A stretch of DNA of 15,653 nucleotides from RGIG5270 sp045657185 (GTDB lineage Bacteria; Verrucomicrobiota; Lentisphaeria; Victivallales; Victivallaceae), in NCBI GenBank assembly GCA_045657185.1, contig JAZOSO010000172.1:1-15653 (forward strand), written 5' to 3'. A program made the translations under genes and the position numbers. Below the pieces are notes generated by a model that worked only from the letters and a program-made list of their open reading frames with translations, ran no database searches and had not been told where the DNA came from. Positions 1-6,353 of this stretch are shown here, piece by piece (the stretch's first letter is position 1; every line of letters starts with the position of its first letter).

Positions 1-57
1 CGCTGACATTCACGCGCCAGCGTCACAAAATGGGGATGGATATCCCCCGCCGGGGAT
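1..57. other. Window-edge spacer with small overlapping palindromes
   Basis: There is no coding sequence I can support here. Two small inverted repeats overlap in part: GGGGAT at 32-37 pairs with ATCCCC at 42-47, and TCCCC at 43-47 can instead pair with GGGGA at 52-56. CGCTG at 1-5 could also pair with CAGCG at 18-22. This may be the end of another repeat module cut by the window edge, continuing the repeat mosaic that runs to about 247. Confidence 0.3.
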
Positions 58-84
58 GCAAGGGGGTGGCGTAAGCCCCCTTGC
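58..84. repeat. G-run hairpin, copy 1 (GCAAGGGGG / CCCCCTTGC)
   Basis: A perfect 9-bp inverted repeat: GCAAGGGGG at 58-66 pairs with CCCCCTTGC at 76-84 around a 9-base loop. Almost the same arms recur at 8165-8191 with an unrelated loop. In both places the hairpin lies within about 50 bases of the short module ending in ACAGAGCC. No T-run follows on either strand, so it is not a textbook intrinsic terminator. Conserved arms with a changed loop suggest that the structure, or the arms themselves, are what is kept. Confidence 0.7.
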
Positions 85-87
85 AAT

Positions 88-117
88 AAAAAATCAGTCT
101 ACGTTTAGTACAGAGCC
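88..117 (+). repeat. Module M, copy 1 (about 30-base side repeat)
   Basis: A 30-base segment that starts AAAAATCAGTCT and ends GTACAGAGCC. It recurs with a few substitutions at 6158-6187 and 8087-8116. In those two places it lies about 55 bases beyond the C-rich flank of a long hairpin in the opposite orientation. Here it directly abuts a hairpin element in the same orientation. M therefore behaves as a movable part and is not a fixed tail of the hairpin element. Its function is unknown. Confidence 0.65.
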
Positions 118-246
118 AAAGGTTTGAAAAAAGATGAGGGGGTTCCGCCGTCGCCGAAGGCTATGGCGGGACAAGGCAGGGGGAGAAGAAAAGAACCATA
201 TAAAAAGGCGGGTGGAACGCCAAAAGGTTTTTTCTTCTACCCCTGC
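118..246 (+). repeat. Long hairpin repeat H, copy A, with a 33-base insertion
   Basis: The arms are 176-197 and 226-246 and consist of a GCAGGGG run, then AGAAG, an A-run and AACC. Within the loop, GGCG (207-210) and CGCC (218-221) form a small inner hairpin, shared with copy D. The left flank contains GGTTTG, an A-rich stretch and GATGAGGGGG. Unlike the other copies, 143-175 is an extra 33 bases between that flank and the left arm, and it folds on itself. The element starts about 25 bases after the xerC stop. Read on the xerC strand, it has the same orientation relative to its gene as copies C and D. Confidence 0.85.
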
Positions 247-271
247 AACTGATAAATCATCTCCTGCCGCA

Positions 272-1219
272 CTATTTATTGCGTTTATTTTTACGGGCGG
301 CGGGGTGAGCTTCTTCGTAAACATCTTTCATCCGTTTGAGGGAGACGTGTGTATAAATTTGTGTAGTTGCCAGACTTTCATGGCCGAGCATTTCCTGTAC
401 AGCACGCAAATCAGCTCCGGCATCAAGCATATGAGTTGCAAATGAGTGGCGGAGTTTATGCGGTGTAAGTTCGGTCGGCAAATTGGCAGTCAGCAGATAA
501 TTTTTGAGATTGCGCTGAAAACTGCGTGCAGTCAGACGCCCGCCGAGCCGATTACGGAAAACAGCACTGCGTCCGTCAGTCATCAACCCCATAGTCCGGC
601 AGAAAGTTCTGTATTCAAAAACTGCACGGCGTGCGGAACCGCCGATCATGGCGATCCGTTCCTTTTTGCCTTTGCCCCGTATTTTCATTGAGTCGGAAAA
701 AAAGTCACAATCTCCCCAGTCGAGAGCCAGTGCCTCACTTATACGCAATCCGCCGGAATAGATAAGTTCAATCAAAGCGATATCGCGCAATTCACCGAAA
801 CGGGCGTCATCTTCATTTTTATGCGGAGCTGAAGCACTGAACTGTGAAACTGCATTTATCAGAGCATCAACTGCGTTTACTGTCATAACATCAGGAAGTT
901 TATTTGCTTTTTTAGGAGCGGAAACACCCGTAAACGGATTATTATCTACAACTCCTTCACGCAGAAGAAAGCGGAAAAATGAGCGGCAGGACGAAATTTT
1001 GCGGGCAGTTGAATTGGCAGAAACCTCCTCATCAAAAAGTTTTATCACCAACAAACGGGCATTATCACGGTCAACTGCACCGTAATCAGAAAAATCTTCA
1101 TCCTCAAAAACAAGTTTGAAGAATTGCCGTATATCACGGATATATGCCGCCGCAGTATGTTCACTGCCGTTGCGTTCAACAATGAGATATCTTTCAAATT
1201 TTTTCAGCCAATCATCCAT
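272..1219 (-). CDS. xerC: Tyrosine recombinase of the XerC/XerD family
   Basis: A site-specific recombinase of the type that resolves chromosome dimers at dif during replication and division, acting in the cytosol on DNA. The predicted 315 residues are close to the usual 295-310. An N-terminal SAM-like DNA-binding domain spans about residues 1-100 and the catalytic domain about 110-300. The catalytic set is visible: R159 in GGLRISE, a lysine in the RGKGKKER hairpin (181-188), H254 and R257 in HKLRHS, H280 in LGHE, and nucleophile Y289 in QIYTH. I chose the start at 1219 because AAAGGA lies six bases upstream. The same frame is open to 1444, but that would run into leuS. The C-terminus is basic. 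It diverges from leuS across a 133-base spacer. I cannot tell XerC from XerD, or from an integron-like or phage integrase, by sight, but the housekeeping surroundings favour Xer. Confidence 0.85.
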   Translation of the reverse strand: MDDWLKKFERYLIVERNGSEHTAAAYIRDIRQFFKLVFEDEDFSDYGAVDRDNARLLVIKLFDEEVSANSTARKISSCRSFFRFLLREGVVDNNPFTGVSAPKKANKLPDVMTVNAVDALINAVSQFSASAPHKNEDDARFGELRDIALIELIYSGGLRISEALALDWGDCDFFSDSMKIRGKGKKERIAMIGGSARRAVFEYRTFCRTMGLMTDGRSAVFRNRLGGRLTARSFQRNLKNYLLTANLPTELTPHKLRHSFATHMLDAGADLRAVQEMLGHESLATTQIYTHVSLKRMKDVYEEAHPAARKNKRNK

Positions 1220-1352
1220 AAAAAATCCTTTCGCTGCCATAATATAGCATAATTTTCTCTTTTTAAAATATAAATAACTGGCAAAATTGCAAAAAGTATG
1301 ATATATTACATAAAAGTATATTTGTATCATTATCAAAAAGAAAGGTGCTATC
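1220..1352. promoter_or_regulatory. Divergent promoter region between xerC and leuS
   Basis: The 133-base, AT-rich spacer must carry promoters for both genes. TTGCAA at 1287-1292 is self-complementary, so it could serve as a -35 box in either direction. Toward xerC it is followed after 16 bases by TATTTT on the minus strand. Toward leuS the best -10 candidates are TATATT at 1302-1307 and 1317-1322, but neither has a good -35 box at 17 bases. The region is certain as a location. The exact boxes are guesses. Confidence 0.3.
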
Positions 1353-3887
1353 ATGGCAGAATACAATTTTACTGAAATTGAAAAAAAATGGCAGGACTTC
1401 TGGCTGGAAAATAAAACTTTCAAAGCCGAAGACTTGTCCGACAAACCAAAATACTATGTCCTTGACATGTTCCCCTATCCCTCCGGCGCAGGTCTGCACG
1501 TCGGCCATCCCGAAGGCTATACCGCAACCGATATCATCTGCCGCTACAAGCGTATGAAAGGCTTCAATGTTCTGCACCCCATGGGTTGGGACGCTTTCGG
1601 TCTCCCCGCTGAACAGTATGCGGTTGAAACAGGTACTCACCCTGCAATCACCACTGAAAAAAATGTCAATAATTTCCGCCGTCAGATCCGTGCGCTCGGT
1701 TTCAGCTATGACTGGGACCGTGAAATCAACACTACCGATCCCGGTTATTTCAAATGGACTCAGTGGATTTTCATGCAGCTCCACAAAAAAGGTCTTGCCT
1801 ATCTTGACGAAGTTGCCGTCAACTGGTGCCCCGCTCTCGGTACCGTTCTTGCCAATGAGGAAGTTATCAACGGCCGCAGTGAACGCGGTAATCACCCCGT
1901 TGAAAAACGCCCCATGAAACAATGGATGCTCAAAATCACCGAATACGCCGAAAGACTTCTCAATGACCTCGACGACCTCGACTGGCCCGAAGGTATCAAA
2001 GAAATGCAGCGCAACTGGATCGGCAAATCCACCGGTGCCGAAGTCATTTTCAAAACTGACAAAAACATTGATATTACCGTTTACACCACTCGCTGTGATA
2101 CTCTTTTCGGTGCTACTTACATGGTGCTTTCTCCCGAACACCCTGAAGTCCTCAACCTCACTACTCCCGAAAACCTTGAAGCTGTCAAAAAATATCAGTT
2201 TGAAGCCTCTCAGAAAAGCGAACTCGACCGTACCGAACTTGCCACCGAAAAAACAGGTGCATTCACCGGTGCTTATGCCATCAATCCCGTTAACGGCGAC
2301 AAACTCCCCATCTGGATAGCCGACTATGTCTTGAGCACTTACGGTACAGGCGCAATCATGGCTGTTCCCGCTCACGATACCCGCGACTTTGAATTCGCAC
2401 AGAAATTCAATCTGCCTATCCGCTGCATCATGAAGCCTCTTGAAAAAGTTGACGACCTCGAAGGCGTTCTCGCAGGCAGAGTCTGCTACACCGGCGACGG
2501 CGTTCTCATGAATTCCTCCAACGACAAAGTTCAGCTTGACGGTCTCAATGTTGCTCAATCAAAAGACGCTATGGCAGCTTATCTTGAAGCCAACAAACTC
2601 GGTAAAGTCGCCGTCAAATACAAACTCCGCGACTGGCTCTTCAGCCGTCAGCGTTACTGGGGCGAACCTTTCCCCATCATTCATTACGAAGACGGTTCTA
2701 TTGAACTCATTGACGAAGCTGAACTCCCCGTCACTCCGCCCGAAATGGAGGATTTCAAACCCTCTGCCAACGGCGAACCCCCGCTTGCCAAAGCCAAAGA
2801 ATGGCGCACTTACATCAACCCGAAAGACGGTCGCAAAGGTCTCCGTGAAGTCAACACCATGCCCCAGTGGGCAGGTTCATGCTGGTATTATCTGCGTTAC
2901 ATTGACCCCTGCAACTCCGAACAGGCATGGGATTTCGCCAAAGAAAAATACTGGATGCCTGTTGACCTTTATGTCGGCGGCGCAGAACATGCCGTTCTTC
3001 ACTTGCTCTATGCCCGCTTTTGGCACAAAGTCCTCTATGATTTGGGCTATGTCTCAACTAAAGAACCTTTCCGAAAGCTCATCAATCAGGGCATGATTCT
3101 CGGTATCTCCTACAAAGATGCACGCGGCGTTCTCGTTCCCACCGACCAGGTTGAATTCAAAGAAGGCACTCCCTACCGCATTTCCGACGGCGAAAAACTT
3201 GTTGAATTTCCCGCCAAAATGTCAAAATCTCTCCGCAATGTTGTCAATCCCGATGACGTTATCCGTGAGTACGGTGCCGACTCCATGCGTCTCTATGAAA
3301 TGTTCATGGGACCGCTTGAAGCCGTCAAACCATGGAGTACCAAAGGCGTCGAAGGCGTTTACCGTTTCCTCAAACGCGCTTTCCGTATGGTCAGTGAAAA
3401 CACCATTGTTGACCGTCCCTGCACCAAAGATGAAGCCCGTGTCCTTCACGCAACTATCAAAAAAGTTTCCGCCGATTTGGATACTTTCGGATTCAATACC
3501 GCTATCAGCCAGATGATGGTCTTTGTCAATGAATTCGCCAATGCCAAAGAACTTCCCCGTGAAGCCGCCGAAGCATTCGTTAAAATGCTCGCTTGTTTCG
3601 CTCCCCACGCAGGCGAAGAACTCTGGCAAATCCTCGGACATAACGATACCGTCGCTTACGAACCCTGGCCTCAATACGACGAAAAATTCCTCGTCATCGA
3701 CGAAAAAGAAATCCTCGTCCAAGTCCTCGGTAAACCCAAAGCACGCATCATGATATCCGTCTCCGCTACCAAAGAGGAAATGGAACAACTCGCTCTCGCC
3801 AACCCCGATGTCCAAAAAGCCATCGCAGGTAAAGATGTCAAAAAAATTATCATCGTCCCCGGCCGCTTGATAAATATTGTTTGTTAA
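1353..3887 (+). CDS. leuS: Leucyl-tRNA synthetase
   Basis: Class I aminoacyl-tRNA synthetase that activates leucine with ATP and loads it onto tRNA-Leu in the cytosol. It has 844 residues, within the usual bacterial range. The HIGH-type motif is HVGH at residues 49-52 and the KMSKS motif is at 622-626. The CP1 editing domain lies between them: the threonine-rich TTRCDT (245-250) and AVPAHDTRDFEFA, with the conserved editing aspartate at D345. The C-terminal part holds the anticodon-binding helical domain (from about 680) and a small end domain. AAAGG lies about eight bases before the ATG, which supports this start. Third codon positions are strikingly C-rich (CTC, CCC, GAC, TTC), as in ilvD, which fits strong expression. 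A hairpin relative of the H repeat starts 13 bases after the stop. Confidence 0.97.
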   Translation: MAEYNFTEIEKKWQDFWLENKTFKAEDLSDKPKYYVLDMFPYPSGAGLHVGHPEGYTATDIICRYKRMKGFNVLHPMGWDAFGLPAEQYAVETGTHPAITTEKNVNNFRRQIRALGFSYDWDREINTTDPGYFKWTQWIFMQLHKKGLAYLDEVAVNWCPALGTVLANEEVINGRSERGNHPVEKRPMKQWMLKITEYAERLLNDLDDLDWPEGIKEMQRNWIGKSTGAEVIFKTDKNIDITVYTTRCDTLFGATYMVLSPEHPEVLNLTTPENLEAVKKYQFEASQKSELDRTELATEKTGAFTGAYAINPVNGDKLPIWIADYVLSTYGTGAIMAVPAHDTRDFEFAQKFNLPIRCIMKPLEKVDDLEGVLAGRVCYTGDGVLMNSSNDKVQLDGLNVAQSKDAMAAYLEANKLGKVAVKYKLRDWLFSRQRYWGEPFPIIHYEDGSIELIDEAELPVTPPEMEDFKPSANGEPPLAKAKEWRTYINPKDGRKGLREVNTMPQWAGSCWYYLRYIDPCNSEQAWDFAKEKYWMPVDLYVGGAEHAVLHLLYARFWHKVLYDLGYVSTKEPFRKLINQGMILGISYKDARGVLVPTDQVEFKEGTPYRISDGEKLVEFPAKMSKSLRNVVNPDDVIREYGADSMRLYEMFMGPLEAVKPWSTKGVEGVYRFLKRAFRMVSENTIVDRPCTKDEARVLHATIKKVSADLDTFGFNTAISQMMVFVNEFANAKELPREAAEAFVKMLACFAPHAGEELWQILGHNDTVAYEPWPQYDEKFLVIDEKEILVQVLGKPKARIMISVSATKEEMEQLALANPDVQKAIAGKDVKKIIIVPGRLINIVC

Positions 3888-3900
3888 GAGAGTTTTTTTC

Positions 3901-3941
3901 GGGGAGGGAAAACCTTGTTGAAACAAGTTTCTTCCCTCCCC
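3901..3941 (-). repeat. Hairpin after leuS, probably a diverged H element (copy E)
   Basis: GGGGAGGGAA at 3901-3910 pairs with TTCCCTCCCC at 3932-3941, and CTTGTT at 3914-3919 pairs with AACAAG at 3922-3927, leaving a two-base tip and a small internal bulge. The arm pattern (G-run, purines, AACC) and the right flank (C-run, AA, CCCCTCC, T-run) resemble copies C and D. It lies in the same orientation and starts 13 bases after the leuS stop. This is a weaker match than the other four copies and could be an independent terminator-like hairpin. Confidence 0.5.
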
Positions 3942-3972
3942 CAACCCCTCCTTTTACAAAAACTTTTGTGTT

Positions 3973-4010
3973 CGCTTCAGATTTTTTGCTGACGCAAAAA
4001 CTCAGAAGCG
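3973..4010. terminator. Long A/T-cored hairpin, possible terminator of leuS
   Basis: The left arm 3973-3989 (CGCTTCAGATTTTTTGC) and the right arm 3994-4010 pair over 17 positions with two mismatches, around a four-base loop. It lies about 86 bases after the leuS stop and has no T-run after it on the plus strand, so efficient intrinsic termination is uncertain. I see no second copy in this window. Confidence 0.4.
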
Positions 4011-4022
4011 TTACTCAAAAAT

Positions 4023-4051
4023 TTGTAAACGGCAGGATTCAGTAATAGAAA
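4023..4051 (+). promoter_or_regulatory. Possible leuCD promoter
   Basis: TTGTAA (4023-4028), a 17-base spacer and TAGAAA (4046-4051) each match four of six consensus positions. If real, transcription would begin near 4058 and the leuC leader would carry the whole hairpin of copy B. No leader peptide rich in leucine codons and no T-box-like sequence is visible. Confidence 0.25.
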
Positions 4052-4060
4052 AAATATTTT

Positions 4061-4141
4061 AAAAGGTTTGGAAAAAGATGAGGGGGGGCAGGGGGAGAAG
4101 AAAAGAACCTTTCCTCAAAAGGTTTTTTCTTCTCCTCCTGC
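4061..4141 (+). repeat. Long hairpin repeat H, copy B
   Basis: The arms are 4088-4109 and 4121-4141. Extra pairing of AACCTTT with AAAGGTT leaves only about five unpaired bases at the tip. The left flank carries GGTTTGGAAAAAGATGAG and a G-run. The loop core CCTC is the reverse complement of the GAGG in copy C, so B and C share the short-loop form, while A and D share a longer loop. B is the exception in placement: it lies 49 bases before a start codon (leuC), on the strand opposite to C, D and E. Confidence 0.85.
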
Positions 4142-4190
4142 AACAATCAACTGTTTTTACAACTTTAACTTTTAACATAGGAATAAAAAA

Positions 4191-5477
4191 ATGGGTAAAA
4201 CAACTGTACAGAAAATTTTTGATGAGCATCGGATTGATTCTCCGGGAGCCGGGGTTTCAATTTTGAAGCTTGACCGTGTATTTTGTCATGAAATTACAAC
4301 ACCGATTGCTTTGAATGATTTGGTATCGAAGGGCAAGGATCGTGTTTTTGACCCGTGCAAAATCAAGGCGGTTATTGACCATGTCACACCTGCCAAGGAC
4401 TCAAAGACTGCAGAACAGGGCAAAACTTTGCGTGACTGGGCGAAACGTCAGGGTATCAAGGACTTTTTTGACATTGGTGAAAACGGTGTCTGTCATGCGA
4501 TTTTCCCTGAAAAGGGATTTGTCCGTCCCGGATTTACAATTATCATGGGCGACTCACACACCTGCACACATGGTGCATTCGGTGCATTTGCGGCTGGTGT
4601 CGGCACAACTGACTTGGAAGTCGGTATTCTCAAAGGTGTCACCACTATGCGCGACCCTGAAACCATTAAAATCAATGTCACCGGCAAATTGCCTGAAGGT
4701 GTTTATGCCAAAGACGTTATTCTGTCAATCATCAAAATGCTGACTGTCAACGGCGCGACCGACCATGTTATTGAATTTGCAGGTGAAACTGTTGCAAATA
4801 TGAGCATGGAAAGCCGCATGACTTTGTGCAATATGGCTATTGAAGCCGGCGGTACCTGCGGTATCTGCTATCCCGATATGGTAACAGTTGATTACTTGTG
4901 GGATTTCATCAAAGACGAATTCAAGAGCAAAGAAGAAGCACTTGCTGCTTATTCAAAATATCTTCCCGATGCAGATGCAGAATATGCTAAAGTCATCGAC
5001 TTTGACGTTACTGACCTTGAACCTGTTGCAACTGTCGGTTACAAACCCGATCAGGTCAAAACCATTGCTGAATTGGAAGGCACTAAAATCAATCAGATTT
5101 ATATCGGTTCCTGCACCAACGGCCGTATTGAAGACTTGCGTATTGCCGCATCCATTCTCAAAGGCAAAAAAATCAGTCCTGATGTCCGTGCCATTGTTTC
5201 ACCTGCGACTCCGAAAATTTACCGTCAGGCATTGGCAGAAGGTATCATTGAAATTTTCATGGATGCAGGTTTCTGTGTCACCAATCCGACTTGCGGTGCA
5301 TGTTTGGGTATGAGCAACGGCGTTCTTGCTTCCGGTGAAAGCTGCGCTTCCACCACCAACCGCAACTTCAACGGCCGTATGGGCAAAGGCGGTATGGTAC
5401 ATCTGATGAGTCCTGCCAGTGCCGCTGCTGCCGCTATTGCAGGCTGCATTACCAATTCACCCCTTTTCAAGAAATAA
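4191..5477 (+). CDS. leuC: 3-isopropylmalate dehydratase, large subunit
   Basis: Catalytic large subunit of the aconitase-type enzyme that converts 2-isopropylmalate to 3-isopropylmalate, the second step of leucine synthesis. Relatives act on citramalate or homocitrate. Its 428 residues match the shorter LeuC/homoaconitase class, against about 466 in E. coli. The 4Fe-4S ligands are C308 in GSCTNGR and C368 and C371 in PTCGACLG. The GDSHTCTHG active-site motif begins at G120. The cluster is expected to be oxygen-labile. AGGA lies about ten bases upstream of the ATG. leuD follows after 10 bases, and the two are surely co-translated. Leucine is mostly TTG here (about half of all Leu codons), in contrast to leuS. 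The gene name assumes isopropylmalate is the main substrate. Sequence alone does not exclude a citramalate or homoaconitate role. Confidence 0.9.
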   Translation: MGKTTVQKIFDEHRIDSPGAGVSILKLDRVFCHEITTPIALNDLVSKGKDRVFDPCKIKAVIDHVTPAKDSKTAEQGKTLRDWAKRQGIKDFFDIGENGVCHAIFPEKGFVRPGFTIIMGDSHTCTHGAFGAFAAGVGTTDLEVGILKGVTTMRDPETIKINVTGKLPEGVYAKDVILSIIKMLTVNGATDHVIEFAGETVANMSMESRMTLCNMAIEAGGTCGICYPDMVTVDYLWDFIKDEFKSKEEALAAYSKYLPDADAEYAKVIDFDVTDLEPVATVGYKPDQVKTIAELEGTKINQIYIGSCTNGRIEDLRIAASILKGKKISPDVRAIVSPATPKIYRQALAEGIIEIFMDAGFCVTNPTCGACLGMSNGVLASGESCASTTNRNFNGRMGKGGMVHLMSPASAAAAAIAGCITNSPLFKK

Positions 5478-5487
5478 GGAGTTCAAA

Positions 5488-6012
5488 ATGAAAAACTTTA
5501 ACGGTAAAATCCTTTTTCTCGACCGTTCAGATATCAATACCGACGAAATCATTCCCGCAAAATATCTGACTGAACTTACCAAGGAAGCTCTCAAACCCTA
5601 CTGTTTGGAAGACCTCTCTCTGGCAGGTTTTGACCCCAAAAAAGATATTGAAGACAAAAATGTTATCATCACCCGTGCCAACTTCGGCTGCGGTTCAAGC
5701 CGTGAACATGCTCCGTGGGTACTGGAATGCAACGACATCAATATCGTTATTGCTGAAAACTTTGCCCGTATTTTCCGTCAGAATATGTTCAACTGCGGTA
5801 TGATGGCAATTTCCATGCCTGCTGAAACTATTGACGAACTTTTCAAGGAATTTGCAGGTACTGAAGCATATCTTGAAACCGATATCGAAAATCTTAAATT
5901 CACTGTCAAAAACAGCGAAAAAAGCAAATCATACCCGTTTGAAGTCACTCCCTTTGACCTCTCTCTGGTCAAAGCAGGCGGCTGGGTCGAATACGCTGAC
6001 AGCAAATACTGA
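5488..6012 (+). CDS. leuD: 3-isopropylmalate dehydratase, small subunit
   Basis: The 174-residue swivelling subunit that completes the LeuCD active site and largely sets substrate choice. The start at 5488 is fixed by GGAG just after the leuC stop, six bases upstream. The frame is open further upstream, but only inside leuC. Visible motifs are DINTDEIIPAKYL (15-27), GCGSSREHAPW (67-77) with the substrate-binding arginine region, and NFARIFRQN (91-99). The specificity loop just after the first motif reads YLTE (26-29). In characterised archaeal enzymes this position reads YLVY for isopropylmalate and YLRT for homoaconitate, so this loop does not settle the substrate. Short LeuD with short LeuC is the normal pairing. 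A hairpin repeat starts eight bases after the stop. Confidence 0.9.
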   Translation: MKNFNGKILFLDRSDINTDEIIPAKYLTELTKEALKPYCLEDLSLAGFDPKKDIEDKNVIITRANFGCGSSREHAPWVLECNDINIVIAENFARIFRQNMFNCGMMAISMPAETIDELFKEFAGTEAYLETDIENLKFTVKNSEKSKSYPFEVTPFDLSLVKAGGWVEYADSKY

Positions 6013-6020
6013 GGCTATTT

Positions 6021-6187
6021 GTCGGGGGAGAAGAAAAAACCTTTTGAGGAAAGGTTCTTTTCTTCTCCACCTGCCCCCCCTCATCTTTTTCCAAACCTTT
6101 TAATTATATTTAACATTTTCTTCAGTCAAATTTATAGAAAAATTATTGGAAAGATGATAAAAATCAGTCTATATTTAATACAGAGCC
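6021..6187 (-). repeat. Long hairpin repeat H, copy C, with spacer and module M
   Basis: The arms are 6021-6041 and 6053-6074, with an 11-base interval that pairs further. A C-rich, nearly G-free flank follows (to about 6101), then a 56-base AT-rich link and module M (6158-6187, ending ACAGAGCC). From the right arm to the end of M the 135 bases match copy D with six substitutions and one single-base gap, so these are true copies of one element and not chance hairpins. It begins eight bases after the leuD stop. Confidence 0.9.
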
Positions 6188-6232
6188 TTCTAAAATTTTC
6201 CACTCTTCATACTCCTGATACTGCATCTTTTT

Positions 6233-6251
6233 TTATCATATAATTTGATAA
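6233..6251. promoter_or_regulatory. Inverted repeat upstream of hcp, possible regulator site
   Basis: TTATCA at 6233-6238 and TGATAA at 6246-6251 form a perfect inverted repeat around seven AT bases, about 100 bases before hcp. Genes for this protein in anaerobes are often controlled by Crp/Fnr-family regulators such as HcpR, which bind dyads containing TTGA and TCAA. TTGAT at 6245-6249 fits half of such a site, but the partner half does not match well. The evidence is only the dyad and its location. Confidence 0.25.
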
Positions 6252-6353
6252 TCATAATCTTTTTTGTTTCTTCGTTGAAATTTGCAATAAACATTTATCG
6301 TGATATTGTTAAGCAGATAAAATTTGCAAACAAACCGAAAGGAACGGAAAATT

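Larger units (their letters stand above)
3888..4190. other. Gene-free spacer between leuS and leuC
   Basis: These 303 bases contain no credible gene. In order they hold a T-run just after leuS, an imperfect G/C-rich hairpin (3901-3941), a long A/T-cored hairpin (3973-4010), a possible promoter (4023-4051), repeat copy B (4061-4141) and the leuC ribosome-binding site AGGA about ten bases before 4191. One reading frame across copy B stays open into leuC in the wrong frame and is not a gene. Confidence 0.8.
6013..6353. other. Gene-free spacer between leuD and hcp
   Basis: These 341 bases contain no credible gene. The first half is repeat copy C with its side module (6021-6187). The rest is AT-rich and must carry the hcp promoter. 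It includes an inverted repeat at 6233-6251 and ends with the hcp ribosome-binding site. Short open frames here lie within the repeat and have no ribosome-binding site. Confidence 0.75.

Noticed and set aside
58..84. G-run hairpins (also 8165-8191) as intrinsic terminators
   Set aside because: Neither is followed by a T-run on either strand. I kept them as repeats only.
94..445. Small open frames on both strands across repeat copy A and the end of xerC
   Set aside because: They are made of repeat arms and flank translated in various frames. Similar spurious peptides arise from copies B and C. None has a credible start.
1220..1444. A 75-residue N-terminal extension of the xerC product
   Set aside because: It would overlap the start of leuS and lacks a ribosome-binding site. 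The AAAGGA before 1219 and the normal family length support the shorter protein.
1263..2558. A 431-codon open frame antisense to leuS
   Set aside because: It lies wholly opposite a certain leuS. The C-rich third positions of leuS avoid the codons that would give stops on the other strand, which keeps this frame open by chance. There is no ribosome-binding site or family motif.
3222..3944. A 240-codon antisense frame over the end of leuS
   Set aside because: Same explanation as the frame at 1263-2558. Its N-terminus reads through hairpin E, which is not coding.
4061..4190. Leucine attenuator or T-box before leuC
   Set aside because: There is no leader peptide with leucine codons and no T-box consensus. 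The hairpin there is a copy of the dispersed repeat.
4078..4266. A 62-codon frame from copy B into leuC
   Set aside because: It runs into leuC in the wrong frame and starts inside the repeat. It is not a leader peptide because it lacks leucine-codon runs.
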